The translations under genes were made by a program, and so were the position numbers. This document shows positions 36,901 through 50,000 of a stretch of DNA of 64,000 bases, piece by piece. Source of the stretch: Acanthornis magna (taxonomy: Eukaryota > Chordata > Aves > Passeriformes > Acanthizidae); NCBI GenBank assembly GCA_036785705.1, contig JAWUZG010000084.1, forward strand, positions 10,367,501 to 10,431,500. The letters are read 5' to 3'. Position 1 is the stretch's first letter. Each line of letters starts with the position of its first letter. The notes under the pieces are model-generated. The model was not told the origin of the DNA. It was given only the letters and a program-made list of their open reading frames with translations, and searched no databases.

Positions 36901-39900
36901 AAACAGATGCACTGCTCTGGAAGGCTGCACCAAGGCTTTTCTCTAAGTGCTTTCCAGCTGTTCCCAAATGTATCTGCACATAAATGGGCCTCCTGGGGCT
37001 ATTAATCCAAAATTCCAGGAGAAAATCCAAGATTAAGTGGGAAAAGTATTTCTGTAATCCAACAAAGAATGGACATGTAAATGTGGTCCAACCAGAGCTC
37101 AATCAATAAACTCATGGCCTCATTTCGTTATCTTCTATGGCCTTCATGGGCATTCGGTGGAAAAAGCAGGGAAAGATATGTCCATATCTTTCAATAAATG
37201 ATGTTGGTATTTGGCATGCCACTGAACATACTTAAAGTTATTTTCCTACCATCATCAGGAAATTGGAAGAACCCCTTGATAATAGAAACCATGCAGCCCC
37301 ACCATCACTCTTTTCCTTCTGTGCTCTCTGTGAAGTTACCAAGGGCCATGTAGGAAAGCTGCTTTCTCCACCTGTAGAAATGTAATGGGAGAAAAGGTAA
37401 CTGTGCTTTTAACTGCATCTCTGAATGGAAGAAATTGCACCTACAAGGAGGAAGAAATTGCAGCTCTAAATGGTGGAAGGAGTGATGCTGGAGTTTACGT
37501 GGCTTTCCATGGTGCTTCAGACCCTGCTAATATTTGTGGGGAAGAGGGCTAAGGCTGTGTTTGACATGACTACTGCTTTGGGGAGGAGAAGGGACTCCTG
37601 TAAGGATCCCCTTCAGACTCTCCTAGCCAATGCCTTAAGTTCTTTTCTCACCAGTGCTGCCTATCTGCTTGTTCTTGGTTTCTTTTTCCTGTTCTTCTTG
37701 TACCTCCTGTTTGTTTGGTACATTTCTGCCTTTTCTCATTCTTTTGTACAGTTTTAACAAAACTGAGCAAGTGAAAGAATTACCTAGTATGTCACTGGGA
37801 AGCTCCTGTTTGCATACAAAGGTTTTGTTGTGTTCTGCATGTGGGCTTCTGCTTTAGGGTGAGAATATAGGGGTTTTCTGTAAATGTTGGGTTGGGTGTT
37901 TTGTTTATTGGAAGGGCTTAATGGTTTTTTGGTTGATTGGTTTGGCTTTGTGGTGTGCAGAAGAATGCTGTCTACATACTGTAGTACTGGTTTCTGTGTA
38001 CTGTGCACCGAATAAGCCAGGGTTTGAGTACAAGGAATAACTTGTGTGAACTTCAGTCCTGTTTTCTTCATTGAAGGTAAGGAATTTTTGCTTCTGAGAC
38101 TGGAAAATCATCAGGTAAAGACTTGAACATCAGGTGCAGAGGTTTATTGCAAATGACAGTCTGTCTCTTGTAGCCTGGTAAGCTGATGCAGTCTCCTAGC
38201 ACTTCTGAGCTCCAAAGTGCTGGAGCCCTCTCCCATCATAGCCCAGGTGAATGGAGAGATGTAAGTGCCTGGGAGCTTTCCCTTGTTAGGCTGTTCTATT
38301 TGTATCTACAACACAGCTGGCTCTGTGATTAGGTGCATTCTCAGATTAATTCAGTACTTCTTTTTTGCAATATGTTGATAGGGGTTGTTTTGTGTGTCTG
38401 CCAGCATTTGGGCTGAACCTAGCCTACATGGGTGTGCTCTCCAAAGAGGGTTATTTGAGTAGACCAGCTTTATGGAAACCCAGCCTGTCCTTGGTCATTG
38501 AGGGATTGTAGCTTGGCATGGCTTTAAATACATATTTAAAAGCCTCTGCTTCTGCTAGTTTAGCAGGATTTTTTTTTTAGTAAAGTGTGTCAAAATGAAT
38601 CATTCATGGATGTCTTAGTATAAGACAGGGGACTCTGCATCCCTGTAAGAAGACTCCTGGTCCAGATTATGATGTTACACATCTTGCTCTGCTTGCTGAT
38701 GGTTTGTCTCTGCAATTGTAGATGGCTCTGGAGGATGTTTTTGCACAGGAATGCTGCTAACTTTTGTTTCTGCATTCCCCATCGTGGTGGAGCTTAGAGC
38801 TTTCTGTCATTGTTTCCTCTTGTGTGCTTGGATTCTAGTAAATTAGAGCATTTTTAATAAGCTTCCTTGTTTATTTTCTTATATACATGCATGAATAGGT
38901 CACTGCTTGGTAAATCTATTTCTACATATCTGCTTTTGGGTCCTCACTCTCAAATTATAATTTCTACTGTCTCTGTTTCTGGAAGTAAGGAGAGAGCCAT
39001 GCAAAGGATGCCCAGCCAGAGGATTGGTTTGTGAGTGCCATGTTGACTCACGAGGCAGGACGGTGCTGCAAAGGATGGGGCAACAGAGCTGGGTTTTGGG
39101 GCAGACCAGCCTACAAAGCAGGGGACCATCCATGATATTACAGAATAGGAAAGCTTCCTGCTGCCTCCCTGTAGCAGTTGTTGTGCCTGCATTATCAATA
39201 GTCCCTGTGGGTCAATGCAGGTTGCTTCTTTTTGCTGCATTTCTTTCCCAGGGTGTCCTTATGCCCCAAGTTGCTCAGACAGCTGATTCTCAGACTGTCA
39301 CCTTGAAACTTTTAATTTTCCTGAAGGTCTCGTGATACAGAAGGGGAAAATGGTGAAACTTTATTTTTAGTTACCTTCATCTGTCTGCAGTCTCCATCAG
39401 CTTAAGGACAGGTGACTTCTTAGTTAGTGTCCTAATTCATAGTAAGAGAGGCCACATTCTGGTCTTTATGTGTCCAAACTTGCTCTGCTGCTTGACTTTG
39501 TGCAAGGTAGCCTCTCTACTTTGAAGTGGAAAAGGCAGGGTGGATGCTGGATTGGAAATGGATGAGGCCTTCACCACCAGGAAGACCTGGAACAGGGAGA
39601 ATAGCCCTGATTGGAAAGGCAGCCAGTTTTGTGTGCTGGCAGGGATTTGGGATTTGACCTCTGCGACCAAGATGTGTTTTTGGTTGACAAAGAGAAGCGC
39701 TTCCACTGTTACCCTCTGGGATGCAGGTGAAAGAAATGCACATTAGCAGAAAGCATCAGTGTGGAACCATCAAAAGAGATGGACTTGGCTTTGCTGGTTG
39801 TAGTATGATATTAGGCATGCCATGGTTTCAGTGTGCTTTTTAAACAATAAATGTGACTTTTTATGAAACACAATATGAAGGGAAAAAGTGAGTGCCTGTG

Positions 39901-40337
39901 ACTGGCATCAAATTTACATATGTAAAATTGTATTTTCTTGATAAGGGAGTTTAGGGTTTTCTTCCTTTTGTGATCATGATTTCTGATTCTGCAGGAATTT
40001 TACATACTTATAAGTACCTCAAATTGAGGGGGAAATAAAATGAACAGCAGTAAATTGGTAGGGTCATTTTAGATCAACAAATTCCATTTCCTTTATTTGT
40101 TTTTTTCCTGTGAAAGCAGATATGTAAATTCTAAAGCCTTCTTGACACTACACGTATTATAGTCACCCCTTTATAACCAAGTTTGGAGTTGGGCCCATGG
40201 CTTTCCTGTACATGAATTATACTTTCTAAATTCTGGTGTTCTTTCCGTCTCCTTGGAGGGTCAGCTGCTTCTTCTAATACTAGGCCTGAAGGTCAATACC
40301 AATAAAAATGTCCTTTTTCTGGTCAATTCTGATGTGA

Positions 40338-40352
40338 TTTTTTTTTTTTTTT
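40338..40352. repeat. Poly(T) tract, 15 nt
   Basis: A T15 run between 'gatgtga' and 'gctgagtagg'. No adjoining poly(A)-signal complement is visible. Confidence 0.9.
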
Positions 40353-41269
40353 GCTGAGTAGGCTGTGCCTGGTTAACTGAGGTCTCCGATGGTTTCACCT
40401 TCTATGGATTTATACTTTATTTTATAAAGCGGAAATATGGGAATTGTAGCCACAGTGTCCTTCTCACAGTCTTTGCAAATGTGTATCTTCAACCAAAAAA
40501 AAAAAAGTTCTTTCTTAAGGGAAATTAGTTATCTTTGGTTCAGTTTACATAACTCTTTTCAGGGGAATTCACCTCTAGTTCTGGGCAGCAGGGAGAAATG
40601 AGCAGCCCAGCTTTGAGCTCAGGATTTGGTCTTTTTAGCTGGCATGCTGCAGAATAATTGCAGAATAAAAGTTGCTTATTTAAAATTCAGCCTCTCTCTG
40701 CTGTTCAAAATCCTATTCCTGAGATGAAAGAAAAAAAGGGAAAATTTTTGTGAAAGTTTGTTGTGCATTTTTTTAAAGTGAGTGATAGACTAACCAGTTA
40801 TTCTAATTAATGTTGTACTAGTTTTAATACTTCTTACAACCAGCTAAAAAACCTCTCACTTAATTGGTACTATTAAATTGAACATGTTCACTTGAATGAT
40901 CAGTGATAAATTAAATGTATTGCCACATCCATTTTAAAATAATTGAAACTGTCCCTAAGCAAATGCAAAGCACTGGTAGATATTGGTATTGTCAATGTGT
41001 TAACTGAAATCCAATTTTAAGACATAATTATGGGAAAGGACAAGGCTGTAAAATCTGGAAGAGGATGTTTGGCCTTTGTTCTGTAATCTCCATAACAATG
41101 CAGGTAGTTGTATGTATATAACAAATCTCAACAATGCACTCCTTTGTCCCTATTAAAGGAGAGAAAACTTTCCTTTGTCTGTAACTTATCAAGGACTTGC
41201 ATTTGGACATGTTAAAATTTCTGGGAGGGAGATAGTTCCAGAGAAAAAAAGCTAGCAAGTTAACAGAAG

Positions 41270-41410
41270 CAAAAAACCCAAATAAAAAAACCCAACAAAA
41301 CAAAACAAAAAAACCCCCAAACAAAAAAAACCCAAAAAAACCCCACAAACAAACAAAAAACCAAACCAAACAACAACAAAAAAAACCCAACAAAAAACCC
41401 CAACAAAACA
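41270..41410. repeat. Strand-asymmetric A/C-only low-complexity tract
   Basis: About 140 nt made almost entirely of A and C on the plus strand, with a single T (41284) and no G. It is an irregular mixture of CAAAA, CCCAAAA and CAA units. Minus-strand frames through it code for runs of Phe, Gly, Leu and Val. They are artefacts of composition and are not called. Confidence 0.92.
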
Positions 41411-41559
41411 TTTATGTGTTGAATCCCTTTGGAAACAGGCCATTTTTTTTTCCAGCTTAACAGTTGCAGATGAAATGTTATGAAGCATTTAGCTGTTTCT
41501 TCATAAGACATGACTTTAATGGCCGAGTCCTCCAGCACCGTGTTAGTGCATTTTTATCT

Positions 41560-41960
41560 TCTTGTTGTCTTTTCTGCAATGATTTTTCACTGTTGCTGAA
41601 AGGTAGTTGATCTAAAATATAAATGTCTTAACGGGTTTTTTATGTGGATTTGAGACGATATAATGAAAGTGTAATTGCATCTGAGCTTTTATTGTGTGTG
41701 CCCAATTCCGCTGTGACACTCTTGTTTCTGATGTCTGCTACACACTCGTAGTAAAATAGCCACGTTAAAGAAGCTAATAAGCAGCTCTCTGTATTAATGA
41801 ATTTGAAGGCCTAAAATGCTTGGATAAAAAGAGCAGTATCCTTAACTAACTTTGTAATGTGCTTTAAAAAACCACTGAACACCCATAGTAAAAAAGTCTT
41901 CCAAGAAGCCATTATAAGCTTTTGATGATTAAAAGATATAATTAGTTTATTGTACTCTGA
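41560..41960. promoter_or_regulatory. Candidate conserved non-coding element in intron 1
   Basis: AT-rich but complex sequence with many homeodomain-like TAAT cores (for example 'gtattaatgaattt' near 41792 and 'ataattagtt' near 41940) and no repeat character. Such texture is typical of vertebrate intronic enhancers. Only a cross-species alignment could establish it. Confidence 0.2.
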
Positions 41961-44900
41961 ATTAAGCTAACTTTCTTTCTCTTTCTCACCCGCAATATTT
42001 TGCGGAGTGCTGCCACTGCTGATGAGAGTGCATGTGCTGAGCTTTAGCCAGCAGCAAATATTTGCAGGTGGATGCAATATCTGGAACAGCCTTAGGCAAT
42101 ACTCATTTCCCAGTCCTACAAGACAGATCTGTGGTATGTGGTTTAACTGGTATTTATTTAACCATTGTCTTCTGACTCAGTCTTCATAATTTTACGTGTA
42201 TCTGTTCAACTATTTCCTGGTTCAGTGTGCGAAGGAGGAGTGAACAGAAGGTCAGAGCTGCTATTTATTTACTGCAGAGCATGATTTTCCCTCTTTCCTG
42301 ATAATGGAGCCTAGTTCCCCTTATGGTGAAATTGGTTAGGACTTCATCTAAGTGGTGCAATGAAATTGTGCTGTTCTAAATTTCTGAAAGTTTGAGCAGC
42401 CTACAGAAAAAAAAAAAAGTCCTTTTCATTCACTTGCACTGTTTCCTTTTCGACTTGCAGGAGGGGACTGCTGTCCATCCAGCAGTTAAGTTACTAAGTC
42501 ATTAAGTTAATGACTGGGTGATTCACACTGAGCAGCCCCTGCTCAATCCTAGCAGAGCCATTGCCTGCTTGCAGTGCTCTTATTGGATAGAAGGTAATTT
42601 CTCATAACCTTCACTGTGCCATGTAGGTTATGCTGCCTGCAGAATTGTGTGCAGTGTACTTATGGTTTGTAAGCAGTGTGTGCAGACATTCTTCTTATCC
42701 CTAAGTTTAGGGCTATTCACAACTGGCCCAGTTGCTATTTTTTATTCATTTTCCATTTTCTCTTCAAGTTAATAAGAATAATAAGTTGTAATGCCCAGCT
42801 CTGCCAAAAACCAGTTGCTGCAGTTTATTTGGGTCTCCTGCAGTCCTGTTTCTGCAAATTGGCTACCTTAGTTTCTTCTTCTTTCTTGTAAATGACTTTT
42901 TTAATTTGAAAAAAGGTGAGATGAAAAAGAAGATAGGTATCTCATACATAGACATGTATTCAATCATTGCTACATGTGGTATTTGTCACTATTGTCTTCA
43001 GATTTCATCAAAATTCATTCCATGAGTATTAATCTGAGTTTTGCAGTGAGAACTGGTCAGCTGAACATTTTGTCTCCTCCTGTAGAAATGCGTGGAAAAG
43101 ATGGGAGATAAGATACTGCCAAATTTCAGTTTCCGTTTTGAACAAAGACCTCTTACTTTTGCTTTCCTCAAGTCAGACATTTGCTGTATCATGCTCCAGG
43201 GAATCCATAGCACCAATAAAATCCTGTTGGAGTTTTGGAGATTAAGTTAATGACTGAGAAGTTTTAGGACTTACAGGAGGTTGTTGTGTCAAGATTTGTT
43301 TGAGGACTTGGGAACTTCTCACCTGCCACCCCTCCTATCTTTTTGCACTTTCTTCCTCTTTCTTCCCCTGGTTGTGTTTTGTGACCTGGAGGTTGTAAAT
43401 GCCATGGGACATTTTATTTGTACATGACTGGTACTAAGGAATCTTGTGGGGCTAGGATCTCTGGCAATGACTTGAAAAAAGAAATCTTTTTCAGTGAGCA
43501 GGTGCATGTAGAAAGTCAACATAGTGCCCCACCTCACCTGTCTCCACCAGGATTTGCTTCTGCTCACAAACTGCATCAGAAAATGAGAGCTGCGGGGGGA
43601 AAAAAGCTTCCTTTATACAACTTCCTGTATTTTGTGAATACAGTGTTCCTTTTTGGTCATGAATGGGTTATAAATCAGACAAAAGCTGGGTTGTGGGGTC
43701 TCGTCTCTTTCTTCTCCGAGTGAATTGGCTGATTCTTGGTGGGTTTGTAGATAGGAAAGGCATTCCTTACATCAGGCACAGATGGGGAAGGGCTTCGAGT
43801 GTGGTGAGATAGACATTCACCTCTAGACACAGGGCAGCCTGTGGTAAACCGCTCGAGTGCTTGGGAGAAAGGAGTGTGAGCGAGGCTGTACAAAACCTTG
43901 GCAGACATTTAGCGGGATAGTGAATGTCACCCCAGAGACGTGGTGTGTCATGGATCAAGTCCCAGCTCTGAGGCAGCCACTCATAGGAAGTGGGACAGCA
44001 AGAGGCATCGGGATGCTGGGGAGCAGACTGGACCTTCGAGCTTCTGAAGGGATGGCACATGGCTGTGCAAATCCTGTTAAAAATAACAGCCATTGCATTG
44101 AAAAGGTGCAAAAATCAGTTTGCTGGTAAAACGTCTGCCTTGTAAGTGGCTTCCATCAGACTGGTCTAGCCCCAGACTGTGTGCTGTACATAACTGAAAC
44201 AAACACGTTTGTTGTCTTTGCACAGCAAATGCTGCTTTTTTCTAAGGAACAAAACCTACAGTTTGTTTCTGGATGTCCTGTAGTGCCGTGACTGGTCTTG
44301 TGAGCAGGCTGTGGTTTGCATGTATTGGGTGGTGTTTGGAGGACTTTGAGATCTTCCTGTCCCCGCTTTAATGCAGCAAAGAGAGCTAAACAAGAGCTGT
44401 GTGTGGGTACAGCTGAGGAGAGGCTCCTTGAGCTTGAGGTGTAAGCAGTCCTTCATCGTGTCCATCTCTGTGGAACCAGGAGCAAAGTTTCTGAAGAAAA
44501 GGAAGTTGGTTGTTGGGGGAGGATGATGAGTAAACACAGAGTGTACACGACGAGCGAGATTGCTGCAGCCTGTGTAAGCTAACAGCGTGCCTCAGCCCTT
44601 GAAGCAGTGCCCAAGTATGTGCTGTTTCATTACACAGAGCTGGACCATATTCCCTCTGAAATGAAACCCATCAGTCCACCTCCTCCTTCCTAATTAGATC
44701 CTCTTGGGATGAGACATCCCTTCCTGAAATGAGAGGGAGGCCAAATTCACACACACCCCCCAACCCCACCCCCAGACCTTTGCACACTTGACAGCTGTGA
44801 TAACATGGCACTATCCCCTGTAATTTGGATACTGTTTAAAAGGGATGGAAGGCATTCTGGACAGCTACTGTTGAACCTGCATGCTCTCACTACATGAGAT

Positions 44901-46959
44901 CACCAGCTGTAAGCCGCATGCAGTGAGATGATGATGATCAGTGTCTGCTGATGGTCAACCCATGATGATCTGAGAGCTTAAGAGGAGTGAGCCTGTCTGG
45001 TTCATCTGGTGCACTACACAGTAGCAAAGTCTCTAGTATATAGTGACCATTATTGAGGGGAGGGTGTGATGGGCATTACTGTTTGCTTATATATAGTCAA
45101 TTAAGACTTTTTATTTTGCTATCCTAAGTATTTCTGATATTTGTAAGCTCTTCCTAGCTACAGCAAGGGCAACCTTAGTGAAGGGAGCACTAAAGGGGTC
45201 AAGTAGAGTCCATTTCTTGCCAGACCATAAGGAAAAAATGCCTTTGGGGTATTCAGCATTGGTACAGAGATGTGTTTTCCCCCTTTCTCAATGTTTTGAA
45301 GCATTTTGGTTGAAACACTTCATAATTAAGTGAATATATGTATAGGCAGATGCTGGCACATAGTCTTAAAAATTTCCCTCCAAACTGAAGCACTTGGAAT
45401 AAGTTATGAAGAGGGATCTTCTGATAGGAGGCTCTGGGTAATGTCATGTTACACCCTGTGAATTACTATTCAGATTTCTCATTTAACTGGCTGGCCTTCA
45501 ATTTTCAGAGCATCAGTGCCTGCTTCCCTGTCATACAGAACCACTCTTCCTCCTGCTCTCTCTTATCTTGCTGCAGGTGTTCACCCCCAGCCAGGCTCTG
45601 TGGTGTTGGATGTACAGTGTGTGAGAGCATCCTCAAGTAGAGACCCTGTGGTGGTGATGCTTTGGTGAAATCTCCAAGCACACCTGGGAGGGCAGCCTCA
45701 ACAGAGCTGTGACACAGCCGTGTCACAGCCTTTCCTCCCTAAACTCTCCCTTCTCTGGGCCAGGTAATCCTCGTGTCCCTTAAAGCAGGTGAAAGCTCCA
45801 CCCATTCTGAATTTTCTTAATGCAAATGTGGATGGTCTTTCTCATAGCATTTCTCATGCTTGTTTCTAAATCAAATATATCCCATTTTTTAAAGTCTTCT
45901 CTGTATATGCATAATTGCAATATGTCATTTTGATTGAAAATCCATCCTTAATGGCCCTGTCTTTTACATGGTTCCCTGTAATATGTTATTTTAGAAACAT
46001 GGCTATTTTCATATTTTAGCATTTTTATCAATATGAAACTTCAGAATGTGATTTCTCTATTAAAGAGTCTACTGCTAAAATTCAGCCTTGTTCTTTACGA
46101 CTTTTTATCTCCCCCTTTCCTTTTCTGCCCACACCTCGAGTCAAATTTTAGATATGTAGGTGGAATAGGTTTTACTAATGTGAGGGAAACAGATAGTTAC
46201 ATGCAGTGATGATGAGGAATAAGTGCCTGTGTAGTGTGGTGACAAAATGTTTTTTGCAGAACTCAGACTGTAGTTGCACATGGTCTGTGGTGCAGCTTCC
46301 ACCCAAATTTTATTTCATCTTATCTTCAGTTCTGCATATACATGTCACAGAATAGTTTGATTTAATTTGTGTTTATTTAGCTTGCTGAGGAGGAGGAGGA
46401 TGATGGTGTTTTAATTGAGAGCAAACATTCCTTTGAACCACATGCCTCATTTTTCAGTCAGCTCTAATTAAATTTCATTTTCCTCCCTGTTTCCCCTTTG
46501 TGAGCATAAATAAGAACTTATGTGGGAGATCCCCATCATTGTTATTGTGTCACAGTCCTATTTTATGATCCTGTAGTTCCCTCTGTGTTGATCAGACATG
46601 TTAACAAAGATTGTTATTACAGACATGTTTTTTTAATGTGGAAAGAGCTTATGGAAGGTTAAATAGTGCTTTGGTAGGTCCTTTGGTCAGTATTTCAAAG
46701 TGATGATGAAAATTAATGTGTTGAGCCCCTGGGAAAGCTTCTGGTCTTAAATGTGGAGAAAAAGGCATGAAGGTCTGAAGTAACAGTGAAGTGCTGGCAC
46801 ACAGCTTGGACTTTCTGAATTTCAATGTGACTATGTCATTGCAACAGGACCCTACTCTTGTTTTTGCTTTCTGCCAGAAAGTCACATTTGCTACTAGTCA
46901 GTTTTCATGTAACCATAAGATAGTAGGATGCTTTAAGTGGCATTAGCCAGTTCAACAAT

Positions 46960-47000
46960 ATATATGTACGTATATATAACTATATATCTAATACATATGT
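46960..47000. repeat. TA-rich simple sequence
   Basis: Alternating TATATA/TGTA blocks, beginning 'atatatatgtacgtatatat'. It is a degenerate dinucleotide repeat with possible cruciform potential. Confidence 0.8.
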
Positions 47001-50000
47001 CTATGTGACTGTGTATGCCCACACTTATATATTTGTAAATGTAGAACAGGAGAGAAGAAATGAGCCTTTAGTGAGAAATAATTTATTTTGCTATTTAGTT
47101 TTGTTTGTTTAGTATCAAGTATTGTTTGAAACAGGCTAAAGGAAAAGGAACTGTGTGTTGAGATAAGCAGGAGAATAAAAAAAAAGAGGACATGTACTTG
47201 GCTTAAATGATGTCCAGACTTACTGTGATATTTTCCAGGCACTAGTATTTTCCTTTTTTGCTAAGATTATAAACAGTTGATTTTTGTTGAGTCTACAAAA
47301 TAAAAAAGAACTGCAATATTAATACATTTAACTGTTCCTGAAATATGCATTGGAGTGTTTTGTTTTACTCCTCCTTTGTGTTTTAAAGAGGAACCTTGCT
47401 ACATCAGGTTTTAACTTCTACAACTGATTAAGGAACCATTAGCTTGACAAATAACCATATGATGAATGGCATGGGGAAAAATGGTGAATCGAATAGTGGA
47501 GTACTTGAATGCATTCACCTTAGGCACTTATAAGGAATTTCATCGGTAGAACATGCCAGGATTATTTCAGTGCCTCTTCTGTTTCTGTTTGATTGATTCT
47601 GGAGCAGGATATCTTTTCACAGGCATTTTGTGTAACCACATCTCTGTAACTGGAGGAAAAATCAAGGGTTTCTTCCAGCCCCAGCATCACTGGTGTTGGT
47701 GTGTCTGCCTGGTAAAAAGGGTCTGGCAACTGGTGGGGACACTGTAGTGGTGTACATCTGCGAGTATGGGTTTGATGTGGGTGTCTGAGCTCAGCAGTCC
47801 CTTGCAAGGCTGATGTGTATCCAGCCCAGATCCTTCTCTGGTGTGAAGTAGTCATGTGGCAAATACATCTGAGTGTGGGAATGGAAAGATGGGATGAGTT
47901 GCCTGGGATTCAGCAGGAACTGAAGATTTTCCTTACCAAAGCGGAATGTGCACATGCTCGCTTTCCATACATCCCTCCGATCTTGAGGGGAATTTTTGTT
48001 TCTTTAATGCCCAGGCTTGTGCTTGTTTGGCTCCTAAGGCCTACAGCTCTTTGTGCCTTGGTTTAACAAGGTGTCATGTACGTTTCGACTCCAAGACTCT
48101 CTTTGTCTGTTTTGTTTTCTGGATGACAGCGCTGTGAACTTCCCGCTGCAAGCAAGTGATTTCTGGAGAAAAGAGGGAATTACAAAACATGTGATGGATT
48201 TTATGCATGCTATTGAGAACATATTTTCCTATGAAAATAGAATAGATGGAAATTTAAATCACAGTCTGCTATGACATGGTAGAAAATTACTTAGGTGTAC
48301 TGCTAGAGCTTGGTTGCAATGTCTGAATGTCTCCAGGCACGTAAATAATGTCGCATTGTCATATCATGGTCTAGACATACGTTGCCTTCAAATAGGAAAA
48401 ATGCATAATACTGTTTATTTTAAAATCTCTCTTTTCAAAAGGCATGTGCCATGAAGCAGTGTGCCAGGGAGTAAGTTCAGTTATAACCAGAGGGCTTTTT
48501 TTTTATTATTAGCAGAATTGTTTGTGAATGAGCAATGGAGACAGTGACCTACAGGGTTTACAAAATGTGGGAATCTGCCTGACTAGCCAACACTGTAAAT
48601 AAATGAGATAGGCTTTTGAAAGACATTTGTCAGTTCAATATACATTATTTTGTTTCAGCAAGTCTCCTTTGCTTCACAGGCTCCGTTCTGTATATGGTGC
48701 TATTTATAATCTGGGGTGGAGGAAGATTCTCTGGGAGTGGGTGATTCACAGACACAAAATAGGTCCATAAACAATGTTAACACTGTGGCATAATCTGATA
48801 AAATCAGAAACTTGGACAAAGAGTGCAATGCTGTTCCTCACTGGGGCTGTTGTGTGGCAGCTTTTTCTCCCTTTCCGCTGACCTTCTCTGACTTGCCAAA
48901 AATGCCATCTAGTTTCGTTTTACTGAGAGCCCAATACGGAGTTGCCAAAGGTTAACCTAAGAGCAGCGCTATGGCTCAACCCTCTGCAGGGAGACTTCAT
49001 GGGTGACCCATGTGAAGTGTGTGTGTCACTGCTGGTTTTCTGGGACGTGGCAGGGGAGTGTCCGAGGTCTTCAGTAGTTCAGTGGCTATCTCCTCTGCAC
49101 TACTGCCTGGGTAGCTGTAGAGAGCTTGTGCTCCTGGCCAAAGGTGGATCAGTGATCGTATCGCAGGCTGATGGGTTATGGATGTGTGTTCTCTCACACT
49201 GGGCTCTTGCAGAGAAAATTGGGTGGAGGATTTAGGAAAATCTGGAGCTTGCCTAGGACTATGCTGAGGGACAGAGGACAGAGCAGAGTTGGAGTACACT
49301 GTAGTGGTATTTTGTGTGCATGTCTTTGCTGCACAGGTAGAGGAAGGTTAATTACCTCCAGGAATAATATGTGTGTTTCCTTGTGCGAAATGAAACGCTG
49401 ACAAAGTCCAGGATTTGCTACTGGAAAGAGGGCAAAGTAGAAGGATTGGGAAGAGCAAGGACATAATCACTGGTGCTTCTCTAAAGCAGTAGTTGGAGGT
49501 GTTATTTGAGCTGAGTTTTGAAGCACAGCATACATTACACATGTGTACATTTTCTTCAAGGCTGTTGCAGGCTGGTGGAGGGGAAGTGATTTGTCAAACT
49601 TAGCCAAGTACTGCATTGCAGAGCCCATCCTAAAACTCAGGGCTCATGAGCAGGTTTGTGCATCTACAGAACCATGGTGTGTCCAGCAAGTCACAATTCA
49701 GGGAGTCACATAGCAGAGGAGTATGTGAAGACATGAAGAAAAAGATTGTAGCACAGGAATTAAAGATTAAATTTTCCTGTGGTGGTGGATGGGTATCCCA
49801 AAGTTCTTCCTGCTCAGAGGCGTGTTAAAACAAAATCAGAAATATAGTTCTGGGCATTCAAGCCACAACAGAGATGAAAAGCACTTAGAATTAAAAAAAA
49901 AAAAAGGAAAAGAAGCTAAAATACACAGGCAAAAGTGTGCATCCATCATAGGCAGGAAAATTCTATCTTTTGCTTTCTCCTATTATGGGAGGGGTCATTG

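Noticed and set aside
41028..41538. Minus-strand frames of 78-127 codons rich in Phe, Gly, Leu and Val
   Set aside because: They translate the A/C-only low-complexity tract.
44756..44773. C-rich tract as a minus-strand G-quadruplex
   Set aside because: Only three C-runs are present. A fourth separate run is missing.
44928..44973. C/D-box snoRNA-like motifs (ATGATGA, CTGA, ATGATGA, CTGA)
   Set aside because: The second ATGATGA directly abuts the last CTGA, leaving no guide spacing, and there is no terminal stem outside the boxes.
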